From positions 88,018-152,017 of the forward strand of contig JAIYAM010000009.1 of NCBI GenBank assembly GCA_027489065.1: a stretch of 64,000 bases of DNA, in the 5' to 3' direction. The notes under the pieces are model-generated. The model searched no databases, was not told the origin of the DNA, and saw only the letters and a list, made by a program, of their open reading frames with translations. The DNA is from Erythrobacteraceae bacterium (GTDB lineage Bacteria; Pseudomonadota; Alphaproteobacteria; Sphingomonadales; Sphingomonadaceae). Each line of letters starts with the position of its first letter. Within the stretch, counting starts at the first letter, position 1. The position numbers and the translations under genes are program-made. Below, piece after piece: positions 26,201 to 33,796 of this stretch.

Positions 26201-26371
26201 AACCAGATCGGCGCGGTGGTGGAAAGCCAGCCCTTCGGCGGCGAGGGCCTTTCGGGCACCGGACCCAAAGCGGGCGGCCCGCACTACCTTGCGCGCTTCG
26301 CGACCGAGCGGGTGACCACCATCGACACCACCGCAGCGGGCGGCAACGCCAGCCTGCTGGCGGCGGGATAG
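23231..26371 (+). CDS. putA: bifunctional proline dehydrogenase / 1-pyrroline-5-carboxylate dehydrogenase
   Basis: A 1046-residue PutA. The proline dehydrogenase barrel spans about residues 120-480 (FDMLGEAAMTFADAEKY, SVKLSALHPKY, RLVKGAYWDSEVK, YAPVGGHKELLAYLVRRLLENGANTSF). The aldehyde dehydrogenase half follows (IAPWNFPLAIFIGMASAALAAGN, LIAETGGQNAMIVD with the catalytic Glu, SAGQRCSALRVLYL with the catalytic Cys). It converts proline to glutamate using FAD and NAD, with channelling between sites. It lacks the N-terminal ribbon-helix-helix DNA-binding domain of enteric PutA, so it is not a self-repressor. AGGTGA 7 bases before the ATG serves as the ribosome site and is part of a parS-like near-palindrome. 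Confidence 0.97.
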   Translation: MADFSPAAAPVSGIDRTDLRRAYRQDEEAAIAERLEQAAPAARVHEGAARLAIDLIEGARGKKASGIDAFLQQYGLDTEEGIALMCLAEALLRVPDAATADALIKDKIGSIDWGDHLGESSSTFVNAATFSLMLTGEVLDPPDARQKGLGSAFKRAMNRLGEPVIRTATGQAMKILGGQFVFGRTIDEALKRAAPERARGITHSFDMLGEAAMTFADAEKYRLSYEAALARLAREAGAGVAGSPGISVKLSALHPKYTFFNASEARAAMVPMVKALAIKARDADIHFTIDAEEAERLELSLDIIEELVADDELFRRPDGSRWEGFGLAIQAYQKRGVAVCDWAGKVARRHGRKLFVRLVKGAYWDSEVKLSQVGGYADYPVFTRKVATDVSYLACAARLFEHADVIRPAFATHNAYTIGAIKQLAAGRPFEFQRLHGMGEEVYDALHALEGNQRTPVRIYAPVGGHKELLAYLVRRLLENGANTSFVNRMGDADIPAEELVGDPVAELAAMQPRRNPAIPLPRDIFGKRQNSAGVDLSDPLVREPLMARLDDLASKLWTAEPTSGGAGVVTTITSPQDRSQQVGTVRAATAQEIDAAFSRAAAIQPGWDALGGEARALLLEEAANLFEANTSEFLSLCQREAGKTLLDSVLELREAVDFLRFYAAEARRQFAAPIMLPGPTGEENSLMLHGRGVFVTIAPWNFPLAIFIGMASAALAAGNTVLAKPAPQTPLIAALAIKLCHQAGIPPEALQLIPGGSDVGAALTADPRLAGVAFTGSTATARAINRTLANRDGPIATLIAETGGQNAMIVDSSALPEQVVRDVLGSAFQSAGQRCSALRVLYLQEDIAGPVLDMIRGGFEALTIGDPADLATDVGPVIDEAARARLEAHIADCEAKGFAVTRLPLPAHSAGGCFVAPTIIELPSAHVLTEENFGPVLHVVRFKAGELAQVVADINATGYGLTLGLHSRIAETRRFVQAHARVGNFYVNRNQIGAVVESQPFGGEGLSGTGPKAGGPHYLARFATERVTTIDTTAAGGNASLLAAG

Positions 26372-26381
26372 ACCCCGCAGC

Positions 26382-27086
26382 ATGGCGCGCAGCTTCAAGG
26401 TCGCAAGCTACAACATCCACAAGGGTGTCGGCACCGATCGCAAGCGCGATCCGGCGCGCATCCTGCGGGTCTTGCAGGAGGTCGATGCGGATATCGTGTG
26501 CCTGCAGGAGGCGGACCTCAGGTTCGGCACCCGGGCAAGCGTGCTGCCGCGCTTCCTGATCGAGAGCCACACCGATTACGTCCCCGTGCCGCTGGACGTG
26601 CAGCACGATTCGATGGGCTGGCACGGCAATGCGATCCTCGTGCGTGCCGGGATCGCGGTGGAGAGCCACGACATCATCCACATCCCCTGCCTCGAACCGC
26701 GCGGGGTGGTGACAGCGACCCTCGACCTCGGCGGCGCGAGCGTGAGTGTGTTCGGGATGCACCTCGACCTGTCGGGCCTGTGGCGGGTGCGGCAGGCCCG
26801 CGCCATCGCCGCGCTCGCCGATGCGGCGCGGAGCCAGCGGCCGACGGTGCTGATGGGAGACCTCAACGAATGGCGCGCCAACTCGGGTGCTTTTCGCGAG
26901 TTCGGCAAGCATTTCACCGTGCTCGACCCCGGCCCCAGCTTCCATAGTCGCCGTCCGGTGGGCAGGCTCGACCGGATCATGCATTGCGGCGCGCTGGCGG
27001 TGACGGACTGCGGCGTGCACCGGAGTGCGCTGGCGGCTGCGGCGTCGGATCACCTGCCGGTGTGGGCGGAGTTCACCGCCGGGTAA
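26382..27086 (+). CDS. endonuclease/exonuclease/phosphatase family protein
   Basis: A 234-residue EEP-superfamily phosphodiesterase. It has FKVASYNIHKGVGTD (metal-binding Asn), CLQEADLRF (catalytic Glu), GMHLDLSG, VLMGDLNEWR (Asp and Asn pair) and the terminal AASDHLPVWAEF (Asp-His pair). There is no signal peptide, so it acts in the cytoplasm. Family members cut nucleic acids or phospholipid/inositol phosphates; sequence alone does not tell which. It follows putA by 10 bases and may be read through from it. Confidence 0.88.
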   Translation: MARSFKVASYNIHKGVGTDRKRDPARILRVLQEVDADIVCLQEADLRFGTRASVLPRFLIESHTDYVPVPLDVQHDSMGWHGNAILVRAGIAVESHDIIHIPCLEPRGVVTATLDLGGASVSVFGMHLDLSGLWRVRQARAIAALADAARSQRPTVLMGDLNEWRANSGAFREFGKHFTVLDPGPSFHSRRPVGRLDRIMHCGALAVTDCGVHRSALAAAASDHLPVWAEFTAG

Positions 27087-27135
27087 TCCGCTCTGCCTGA
27101 TGATCGGCACGGATTCGAACCGAAGGAGAAGAGCG

Positions 27136-27534
27136 ATGATGCGCAAGTCGGCTGCCGGGCTGCTGCTCACAGGGCTAATGATCGCAGCGGGTGCACATGC
27201 CGAGCAGCCGGTTTCGCGCGCGGCACCGACCGCCCGGGCCAGCCCCGCGCCAGCCCCCTTGCCGGACCCGAACTATGGCCTCCCCGGAGCACCGAGTGAG
27301 CGGGCCTTCAGGGCGCGCGCCAATCTTGAGGCTTTGCTTCAGGGGCGCATCTTCACCAGCGATCTCTCGCCGCAGGAGCTGCAGGACGTGATCGACTTCG
27401 ACCGCATGGTGCGCGGCGCGGCGACGACGGACAATCGCTCGACCCGGCAGCGTTGCGTCGACGAGGAGGTGCGCCGCAATGGCGGCAATCCGACCCGCCT
27501 CGCCTGGGAGGTGATCCGGATGAAGTGCCGGTGA
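27136..27534 (+). CDS. small secreted protein of unknown function
   Basis: A 132-residue protein with a signal peptide (MRKSAAGLLLTGLMIAAGAHAEQP, cleavage likely after AHA), then a Pro/Ala-rich linker (RASPAPAPLPDPNYGLPGAP) and a small helical domain with two Cys (RQRCVDEEVRRNGGNPTRLAWEVIRMKCR). GAAGGAGAAG lies 7 bases upstream of ATG 27136; a second ATG follows at once. No known family recognised. The two Cys in the C-terminal domain could form a periplasmic disulfide. Confidence 0.68.
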   Translation: MMRKSAAGLLLTGLMIAAGAHAEQPVSRAAPTARASPAPAPLPDPNYGLPGAPSERAFRARANLEALLQGRIFTSDLSPQELQDVIDFDRMVRGAATTDNRSTRQRCVDEEVRRNGGNPTRLAWEVIRMKCR

Positions 27535-27605
27535 GCCGATAGGGAAGGGGGATAGAATCCGTCCCGCCCTTGCCCCGGCGCGCGGCATAGGGAATCCCTC
27601 ATCGC

Positions 27606-28160
27606 ATGGCGATTCTCTCCGACAAATGGATCCGTACCCAGGCGCTCGAACATGGCATGATCGAGCCCTTCGTCGAAGCCCAGCGGCGCGACGGGGTGAT
27701 CTCCTATGGCCTCTCGTCCTACGGCTATGACGCGCGGGTCGCGCCCGAGTTCAAGATCTTCACCAATGTCGATTCCTCGGTGGTCGATCCCAAGCAGTTC
27801 GACCCCAGGAGCTTCGTCGACCGCGAGACCGATTGCTGCATCATCCCGCCCAACAGCTTCGCGCTGGCCCGCACGGTCGAGTACTTCCGCGTGCCCGAGG
27901 ACGTGCTGGTCATCTGCCTCGGCAAATCGACCTATGCGCGCTGCGGGATCATCGTGAACGTCACTCCGCTGGAGCCCGGCTGGGAAGGGCACGTGACGCT
28001 CGAATTCTCGAACACCACCCCGCTCCCGGCGAAGATCTACGCCAACGAGGGTGCGTGCCAGTTCCTGTTCCTGCAAGGCAACGAACGCTGCGAGACAAGC
28101 TACAAGGACCGCGCCGGCAAATACATGGGCCAGCGCGGGGTGACGCTGCCCAGACTTTAG
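27606..28160 (+). CDS. dcd: dCTP deaminase
   Basis: A 184-residue dCTP deaminase, normal length. It converts dCTP to dUTP plus ammonia, feeding thymidylate synthesis. Typical motifs are [22 protein letters not shown] (catalytic/nucleotide loop), [33 protein letters not shown], and the C-terminal [19 protein letters not shown]. The active Glu lies in HVTLEFSN. It stands alone in a run of same-strand genes. Confidence 0.98.
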   Translation: MAILSDKWIRTQALEHGMIEPFVEAQRRDGVISYGLSSYGYDARVAPEFKIFTNVDSSVVDPKQFDPRSFVDRETDCCIIPPNSFALARTVEYFRVPEDVLVICLGKSTYARCGIIVNVTPLEPGWEGHVTLEFSNTTPLPAKIYANEGACQFLFLQGNERCETSYKDRAGKYMGQRGVTLPRL

Positions 28161-28232
28161 GGCCGCAGCTCTAGCCCCGCTCTGGACTTAGGCATCTCCC
28201 TCGCGCATCACTTCGCGCAAAGGAGACCAAGC

Positions 28233-29408
28233 ATGAGCACCCGCGAATTCGACATCATCGTCTATGGCGCGACCGGCTACACCGGGCGTCTGGTGGCGGA
28301 GTATCTCGCGCACCACTACGGCGCGCGCGAGGATGGCCCCAAGTGGGCGATGGCGGGCCGCAGCCTCGCCAAGCTCGAAGAGGTCCGCGACTTGATCGGC
28401 GCGCCTGCCTCCACCCCGCTGGTGGTCGCCAATGCCGATGACAGCACCGATCTCGAAGCGATGTGCGCGCGCACCCGTGTGGTGCTGACCACCGTCGGTC
28501 CGTACCAGCTTTATGGCGACAAGCTCGTGGCGGCCTGCGTCGCGACCGGCACCGACTATGCCGACCTGTGCGGCGAGCCGGCGTGGATGGCCGAGAAGAT
28601 CGCCGAGCATCAGGCCGCTGCCGAAGCCTCGGGCGCGCGCATCTGCTTCTCCTCCGGCTTCGACTCCATCCCCTTCGACCTCGGCGTGATGATGACCCAG
28701 AAGGCCTGCGTGGAGCGGTTCGGGAAGCCTGCGCCGCGCATCCGGGGCCGCGTGCGGGCGATGCAGGGCACCTTCTCGGGCGGCACCGCGGCGAGCCTCG
28801 GCGCGACGATGAAGGCGGCCGCCAAAAGCCCCTCGCTGATCAACGTGCTGCGCAATCCCTTCGCGCTGACCCCGGGCTTCGACGGGCCGGACCAGCCTTC
28901 GGGCATGATCCCTTCTTACGAGGAAGACCTCGGCAAGTGGTCCGCGCCCTTCGTCATGGCGCCGATCAACACCAAGAACGTGCACCGCACCAACTTTCTG
29001 CTCGGCCACCCCTACGGCGCCGACTTCCAGTATGACGAGATGATGCTGACAAGCCCCGGCGAGGCGGGCAAGGCGGCCGCCAATGCGGCGCTCGAATTCA
29101 TGAAGAACCCGTTCGGCGCCAAGCCCCCCAAGCCGGGCGAAGGGCCGACCAAGGAAGAGCGCGAGAACGGCTTTTACGATGTCGTCTTCGTCGCCGACAT
29201 GCCCAGCGGGGAGCGTCTGCAGTTCGGCGTCAAGGGCCGCTACGATCCGGGTTATGGTTCGACCTGCCGGATGCTGTCGGAAACCGGGATCGCGCTGCTT
29301 TCCTGCACCAAGCCGGGCGGGATCGGCACGCCGGGCGCGTTCCTCGGCGAAGATCTGGTCAAGCGGCTCGAGGAGCACGCCGAACTGACCTTCGCCGCCG
29401 AGAGCTGA
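28233..29408 (+). CDS. saccharopine dehydrogenase-like oxidoreductase (trans-acting enoyl reductase type)
   Basis: A 391-residue protein with an N-terminal Rossmann fold (FDIIVYGATGYTGRLVAEYLAHHYG), TVGPYQLYGDKLVAACVATGTDYADLCGEPAWM and SGFDSIPFDLGVMM. These match the saccharopine-dehydrogenase-like family that includes mycobacterial trans-acting enoyl reductases and sphingolipid/lipid-linked relatives. The reaction is not certain; the family often acts on lipid substrates. AAAGGAG precedes the ATG. Stop is TGA followed at once by TAG. A minus-strand terminator lies just beyond. Confidence 0.85.
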   Translation: MSTREFDIIVYGATGYTGRLVAEYLAHHYGAREDGPKWAMAGRSLAKLEEVRDLIGAPASTPLVVANADDSTDLEAMCARTRVVLTTVGPYQLYGDKLVAACVATGTDYADLCGEPAWMAEKIAEHQAAAEASGARICFSSGFDSIPFDLGVMMTQKACVERFGKPAPRIRGRVRAMQGTFSGGTAASLGATMKAAAKSPSLINVLRNPFALTPGFDGPDQPSGMIPSYEEDLGKWSAPFVMAPINTKNVHRTNFLLGHPYGADFQYDEMMLTSPGEAGKAAANAALEFMKNPFGAKPPKPGEGPTKEERENGFYDVVFVADMPSGERLQFGVKGRYDPGYGSTCRMLSETGIALLSCTKPGGIGTPGAFLGEDLVKRLEEHAELTFAAES

Positions 29409-29423
29409 TAGCGCCGCGCACAT

Positions 29424-29456
29424 GAAAAAAGGGGCAGCCGGCGTGACCGACTGCCC
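29424..29456 (-). terminator. intrinsic terminator of the TonB receptor gene
   Basis: Read on the minus strand, GGGGCAG and CTGCCCC form a 7-bp stem, with a loop of 13 bases, followed by six T residues (29429-29424). It lies about 50 bases beyond the TonB-receptor stop. Confidence 0.85.
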
Positions 29457-29508
29457 CTGATTGCGACCCTCGCCCGGAGCGGGGGTTCTGGGGAGACCTC
29501 AAGGCAGG

Positions 29509-31680
29509 TCAGAAGCTTAGGCTTACGCTCGCACGGAAGTTGCGCCCGATCAGCGGCACGAAGTCCTTGGTGAAGCTCGCATGGCGGCGGCCGTTCACGT
29601 CGAGGATGTTGTCGGCCGCGATCTGCAACGTGACGTTGCGGTTGTCGGCGAGCGGGCGCCACGCGACCAGCGCATTGACCAGCGTGAAGCTGTCGGTCGG
29701 CGTCTCGAATGTGGCGATGCGGTCCTGCTTGGCGAACCACTGCACCTCTCCGCGCACGTCGAAGGCATCGGTCTGCGCCTCCAGCGCGCCGAGCAGGCTC
29801 AGCGGCGGGATGCGCGGCACGGCGCTGCCGTCGGCCAACTCGGCCTCGACATAGGAGGCGCTCAGATCGGTGAGCAACGTGAAGCGGTCGTTGCGGATCA
29901 GCGGATAGCTGAGCTCCGCCTCGACGCCCCAGAAATCGGCGTCCTGCTGGAGGTATTCGAACACCGGCAGATCGTCTTCCTCGATCCCTGCATCTTCGAG
30001 GAAGATGTAGTTGCCGAACCACTGGCGGTAGGCAGTGAGGTTGAAGGTGCCCGCGCCGATACTGCCGCGGGCATAGGCTTCCAGACCCCAGGCCGTTTCG
30101 GTGCTGAGGTCGGGATCGCCGACCTCGAAGGCCTGCGTGGCGATGTGCGGGCCGTCGGAGAACAGCTCCTCGGCGCTCGGCGCGCGTTCGGCGCGCGAGC
30201 CGTTGATGCCCATGCGGATGCCCGGGACGCCCTCGTAGACCACGCCCAGAGCGCCCGAGAAGGTGTCGAAGTCCCGCTCGATCCCGAGGGTGTTCGCCTT
30301 GACCTTGGTGAACTCCCCGCGCGCGGCGGCTTCGATCTGGAACGGGCCGGTGCCGAATTCCTGCAAGGTGAACAATGCCACCTGATCGGTGAGGTTGGGC
30401 GGAATATAGGCCTCGGCCCCGACCGCGAGGAAATCGCGGTGCTGGTACTGGATGCCGGTCGAACCGCGCAGGCTTCCCTCGGTGTTCTGCACCAGCTCGG
30501 CGCGCGCTTCGACGCTCGTGGAGTCGAACACCGTGCCAACCTCGCCCGGGCCTTCGAATTCGGTGTGGGTGTAGTCGGAGTAGCCGGCGCGCAGCTTGAG
30601 CCGCTCGAAGGTCCCTTCGCCGAGGTAGATGTCGCCCTTGAAGTCCGCGCGGAACTGCTGGAGGTCGATGCGGACGTTTTCCTCGCCTTCCTCTTCTTCG
30701 CCGCCACCGTGTTCATGCTCGAGTCCGGGGCGCTTGATGACGCCGTAATTGGTGTCGTACCAGCCTAGCGAAGCGCCGAAGGTGCTTTCCCCGAGGATCA
30801 GACCCAGACCGGCGTTGACCGTCCAGCTTTCGATGTCGCTATTGGGAATGAAGCCGCGCTGATCGGCCGCTTCGCGGTATTCTGCTGCCTCCTCCAGATC
30901 GCCGCCGGCCTGCTTCTCGGCCGCTTCCTCAAGCAGTTCCTCGCGCAGCGCGGGCGCCAGCTGGAAGCCGCCGATCTCGACATTGCCGGTCTTGCGCCAC
31001 GAGCCGTCGACATGGAACACGAGATTGTTCGTCAGCCCGACATCAAGGCTGGCCGCGCCGGTGCGCAGGTTCGCCGCGCTGTCCACGCCGGCGAAGGCAT
31101 CGAGGTGGAAGTCCTCATCGGGCATGCGGGTCGGGATACGCTTGTCGATCACGTTGACCGCGCCGCCGATCGCCTGGCTGCCGTAGAGCAGCACGGCCGG
31201 GCCGCGCAGCACTTCGATCCGCTCGACCGTGATCGGCTCGATGGTGGTGGCATGGTCGACCGAGGTGTTCGAGACGTCCGAGGTGCCGATCCCGTCGACC
31301 AGCACGCGCACGCGCTCGCCCTGCTGGCCGCGCAGCACAGGGCGCGAAGAGCCGGGCGAGAAGCTGGTCGCCGAAACGCCGGGGATCTTGGTGAGCAGAT
31401 CGCCGATCTGACCGGTCACCGCGTCGCGCTGGATGTCACGGATCTCGAGCACGCTGGTGCCGGCAAGGAGGTCGAGCTCCTTGAGGCCATTCGCGCTGAC
31501 GATGATATCGCCGACCGGCGGGCTGTCGTTGTTGTGGAGGTCATCCTCCACCCGGGGCTGGCCACCGGGTGCGGCCGGCTGCTGCTCTTCGGCCTGCACG
31601 GGCGCCGCAGCGAAGGCGGCGCAGAGCACGGCGGCGAAGGCCAGGCGCGAGGATGCATGACGGATCGAGCTGTCGATCAT
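29509..31680 (-). CDS. TonB-dependent outer-membrane receptor, ZnuD-like
   Basis: A 723-residue outer-membrane receptor. It has a signal peptide (LAFAAVLCAAFAAAPVQAEE), a plug domain (IIVSANGLKELDLLAGTSVLEI, GDLLTKIPGVSATSF, RPVLRGQQGERVRVLVDGIG, VERIEVLRGPAVLLYGSQAIGGAVNVIDKRIP) and a beta-barrel ending in an aromatic residue (RASVSLSF). The plug pattern, especially SVDHATTIEPITVERIEVLR, is that of ZnuD-type zinc receptors. An extracellular-loop stretch HEHGGGEEEEGEE could bind metal. The start at 31680 has GGAG 9 bases upstream. An AT-rich dyad precedes it. Zinc is the best guess for the ligand, but it is inferred. Confidence 0.85.
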   Translation of the reverse strand: MIDSSIRHASSRLAFAAVLCAAFAAAPVQAEEQQPAAPGGQPRVEDDLHNNDSPPVGDIIVSANGLKELDLLAGTSVLEIRDIQRDAVTGQIGDLLTKIPGVSATSFSPGSSRPVLRGQQGERVRVLVDGIGTSDVSNTSVDHATTIEPITVERIEVLRGPAVLLYGSQAIGGAVNVIDKRIPTRMPDEDFHLDAFAGVDSAANLRTGAASLDVGLTNNLVFHVDGSWRKTGNVEIGGFQLAPALREELLEEAAEKQAGGDLEEAAEYREAADQRGFIPNSDIESWTVNAGLGLILGESTFGASLGWYDTNYGVIKRPGLEHEHGGGEEEEGEENVRIDLQQFRADFKGDIYLGEGTFERLKLRAGYSDYTHTEFEGPGEVGTVFDSTSVEARAELVQNTEGSLRGSTGIQYQHRDFLAVGAEAYIPPNLTDQVALFTLQEFGTGPFQIEAAARGEFTKVKANTLGIERDFDTFSGALGVVYEGVPGIRMGINGSRAERAPSAEELFSDGPHIATQAFEVGDPDLSTETAWGLEAYARGSIGAGTFNLTAYRQWFGNYIFLEDAGIEEDDLPVFEYLQQDADFWGVEAELSYPLIRNDRFTLLTDLSASYVEAELADGSAVPRIPPLSLLGALEAQTDAFDVRGEVQWFAKQDRIATFETPTDSFTLVNALVAWRPLADNRNVTLQIAADNILDVNGRRHASFTKDFVPLIGRNFRASVSLSF

Positions 31681-31696
31681 GGGGAGGGGCTCCATT

Positions 31697-31720
31697 GCAT
31701 AATGTAATAACGTATCATGC
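31697..31720 (-). promoter_or_regulatory. AT-rich imperfect dyad upstream of the TonB receptor
   Basis: About 20 bases before the receptor start, GCAT and ATGC ends enclose an AT-rich core (ATAATGTAATAAC) in otherwise GC-rich DNA. It is about half symmetric. It could be a metal-repressor (Zur/Fur-like) operator or a promoter -10 region; the sequence is not a clear match to either. Confidence 0.35.
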
Positions 31721-31892
31721 GCCTAGCGCCAAGTCTGCCGATTGCAAGCGGAATTCGCACGGGCCACCGCGTCTGATCGACTAAGGGCAATCGTGGTGGG
31801 GTTAATGTGGCGGGCAGGCTGGCGTGCGCCGCCCTGGCCGCGACCGGAACCGCGGCGCGGTTATCCCGGGACCCTTCATGATGAGGGAAAAC

Positions 31893-31967
31893 TGGAGCGG
31901 GCGAAGGGATTCGAACCCTCGACCCCAACCTTGGCAAGGTTGTGCTCTACCCCTGAGCTACGCCCGC
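31893..31967 (-). tRNA. tRNA-Gly (anticodon GCC)
   Basis: The minus strand folds as a cloverleaf: acceptor GCGGGCG pairing with CGCCCGC, D-arm TAGCTCAGGGGTAGAGCA, anticodon loop CTTGCCAA, T-arm GAGGGTTCGAATCCCTT, and an encoded CCA end (TGG on the plus strand at 31893-31895). Anticodon GCC reads glycine codons GGC and GGU. Confidence 0.95.
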
Positions 31968-32216
31968 TCACTGGCGCTGACAGAAACTGCTGCAAAAGCG
32001 TCGTTCCTGCCGGAGAGGCGGCGCGATTAGCAGCGCCTCGGGCGCGCTGCAAGCGTAAAAGTGCGATACCTTGCAAGCGCAGATTTGCCGCGATTGGGGC
32101 TTGATCGCGCGGCGCCTAGCCGTCAGCACAAGTCAGCGCTTCACATAAGCGCAGACCATCCCACATTGGGGACGGATTGGCGCGTGAGGCGCGCAGGCAC
32201 AGCAGGAGCAGATATC

Positions 32217-33158
32217 TTGGCCAGCATGGGACTGAGCATCGACGAACAGAAGGCCGTGGACCGGTTCCGCAAGGCGGTGGTGGAACCTTCGCAGAGCAAG
32301 CTCGTGATCCTCGACTTCTGGGCCGAATGGTGCGGGCCGTGCAAGGCGCTCATCCCGGTGCTGGAGAAGGTGGCGGCGGACTACGCCGACAAGGGCGTGA
32401 TGCTGGCCAAGCTCAATGTCGACGAAGAGCAGTTCATCGCCGCCCAGTTCCAGGTGCGCTCGATCCCGACGGTCTATGCGATCTTCCAGGGCCAGCCGAT
32501 CGCCGATCTGACCAACGCCCGCAGCGAATCGCAGCTCAAGGCGATGCTCGACCAGCTTCTCGCGCAATTGCCCGTGCAAGGCGGCGCGGCGGAAGGTGAC
32601 GCAGCGCCGCATGGCCCCTCGCCCGAGGAGCTCGCGCAGTTCGTGAAGATGGGCGAGGAAGCGCTCGCCGCGGGCGATCCGCAGCGGGCCGCGAGCATCT
32701 TTGCGCAGATCACCGAGTTCGCGCCCGAAAACGCGCCGGCCCATGCCGGTCTCGTGCGCGCTCTGGTGCAGCTCGGCGAAGTCGAGCAGGCGGCGCAGGT
32801 GATGGAAGTGATCGACAGCGATCCGCGTCTCGCGGGCGATCCGGCTATCGCCCCGGCCCGCAGCGCGCTGGAGCTTGCGGGTACCCGCGTCGATGACGGC
32901 GAGCTCGCCTCGCTGCGTGCCGCCGCCGAGGCCGCGCCCGCCGACATGGACGCGCAGTTTGCCTATGCCGAAGCTGCCTTCGCCGCCGGCCAGCGCGATG
33001 CCGCGGCCGACACGCTGCTCGCCATGATCGCCGCCGACCGCGAATGGAACGATGGCGCGGCGCGGGCGAAGCTCCTCAAGATCTTCGAGGCGACCGGCCT
33101 TGAGGACGAATGGGTGGTCGGCGTCCGCCGCCGCCTGTCGCGCGTATTGTTTGGATGA
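32217..33158 (+). CDS. thioredoxin-fold TPR co-chaperone (CnoX/YbbN type)
   Basis: A 313-residue protein. The N-terminal thioredoxin domain has DFWAEWCGPCKAL with CxxC around residue 40-43 and a cis-Pro (SIPTVYAIFQG). The C-terminal half is TPR-like helices (SPEELAQFVKMGEEALAAGDPQRAASIFAQI and repeats). The start is uncertain: TTG at 32217 has AGGAG 8 bases upstream, while ATG at 32226 lies 17 bases away. CnoX proteins hold oxidised unfolded proteins and hand them to GroEL or DnaK. It overlaps the LON-domain gene by 4 bases. Confidence 0.85.
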   Translation: MASMGLSIDEQKAVDRFRKAVVEPSQSKLVILDFWAEWCGPCKALIPVLEKVAADYADKGVMLAKLNVDEEQFIAAQFQVRSIPTVYAIFQGQPIADLTNARSESQLKAMLDQLLAQLPVQGGAAEGDAAPHGPSPEELAQFVKMGEEALAAGDPQRAASIFAQITEFAPENAPAHAGLVRALVQLGEVEQAAQVMEVIDSDPRLAGDPAIAPARSALELAGTRVDDGELASLRAAAEAAPADMDAQFAYAEAAFAAGQRDAAADTLLAMIAADREWNDGAARAKLLKIFEATGLEDEWVVGVRRRLSRVLFG

Positions 33159-33781
33159 CCCAAAGCATCATGACAAAGCGTCTCTCGATCTTTCCGCTGA
33201 CTGGCGCGGTGCTGTTCCCCGGCATGCAGCTGCCGCTCCACATCTTCGAGCCGCGCTACCGTGCGCTGGTCGGCGACGCGCTGATCCGTGATCGCCAGAT
33301 CGCGATGATCCAGCCGCAGCGACCGATCGATGGCGCGCCGCTGTTCGGCGTCGGCTGCATCGGACGGATCGGCGAGATTCAGGCCATGGACGACGGGCGC
33401 TACAATCTCATCCTCGAGGGCACCGCGCGCTTCCGGCTGGTCCGCGAGCTCGAGGTCACCACCGCCTTCCGTCAGGTCGAGGCCGAGATCTACGACGAGG
33501 ACGAGGACGAAACCCTGACCCACGCCCAGCGCGGCGGCTTTGAGCGCGAGGCGCGCGCCTTCGCGGATGCGCAGGGCTACAGCGTCGACTGGGATTCGGT
33601 CGGACGGCTCGACGATCGCTCGCTGATCAACGGCGTCTCGCAGATTGCGCCTTTCGATCCGGCGAGCAAGCAGGCGCTGCTGGAGGCCGGGACCCTCACT
33701 GAACGTTGCGAGCTGCTGGTCCAGCTCATGCAGTTCTATGGTCGCCACGACGGCGGCGAGGAAATCGTCACGCTGCAATAG
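33155..33781 (+). CDS. LON-protease substrate-binding-domain protein
   Basis: A 208-residue protein made only of the LON N-terminal domain: KRLSIFPLTGAVLFPGMQLPLHIFEPRYRALVGDAL is the signature, followed by IGRIGEIQAMDDGRYNLILEGTARFRL. It lacks the ATPase and protease parts of Lon. Stand-alone forms are common in Alphaproteobacteria next to thioredoxin-TPR genes; they may select substrates in protein quality control. The start ATG 33155 overlaps the upstream stop (ATGA); a second ATG at 33170 is possible. Confidence 0.9.
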   Translation: MTQSIMTKRLSIFPLTGAVLFPGMQLPLHIFEPRYRALVGDALIRDRQIAMIQPQRPIDGAPLFGVGCIGRIGEIQAMDDGRYNLILEGTARFRLVRELEVTTAFRQVEAEIYDEDEDETLTHAQRGGFEREARAFADAQGYSVDWDSVGRLDDRSLINGVSQIAPFDPASKQALLEAGTLTERCELLVQLMQFYGRHDGGEEIVTLQ

Positions 33782-33796
33782 GGCAGCCTGGCCGCC

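Noticed and set aside
27108..27122. GGATTCGAACCG resembling a tRNA T-arm on the minus strand
   Set aside because: No acceptor, anticodon or D-arm could be found around it, and it lies in a short gap before a gene's ribosome site.
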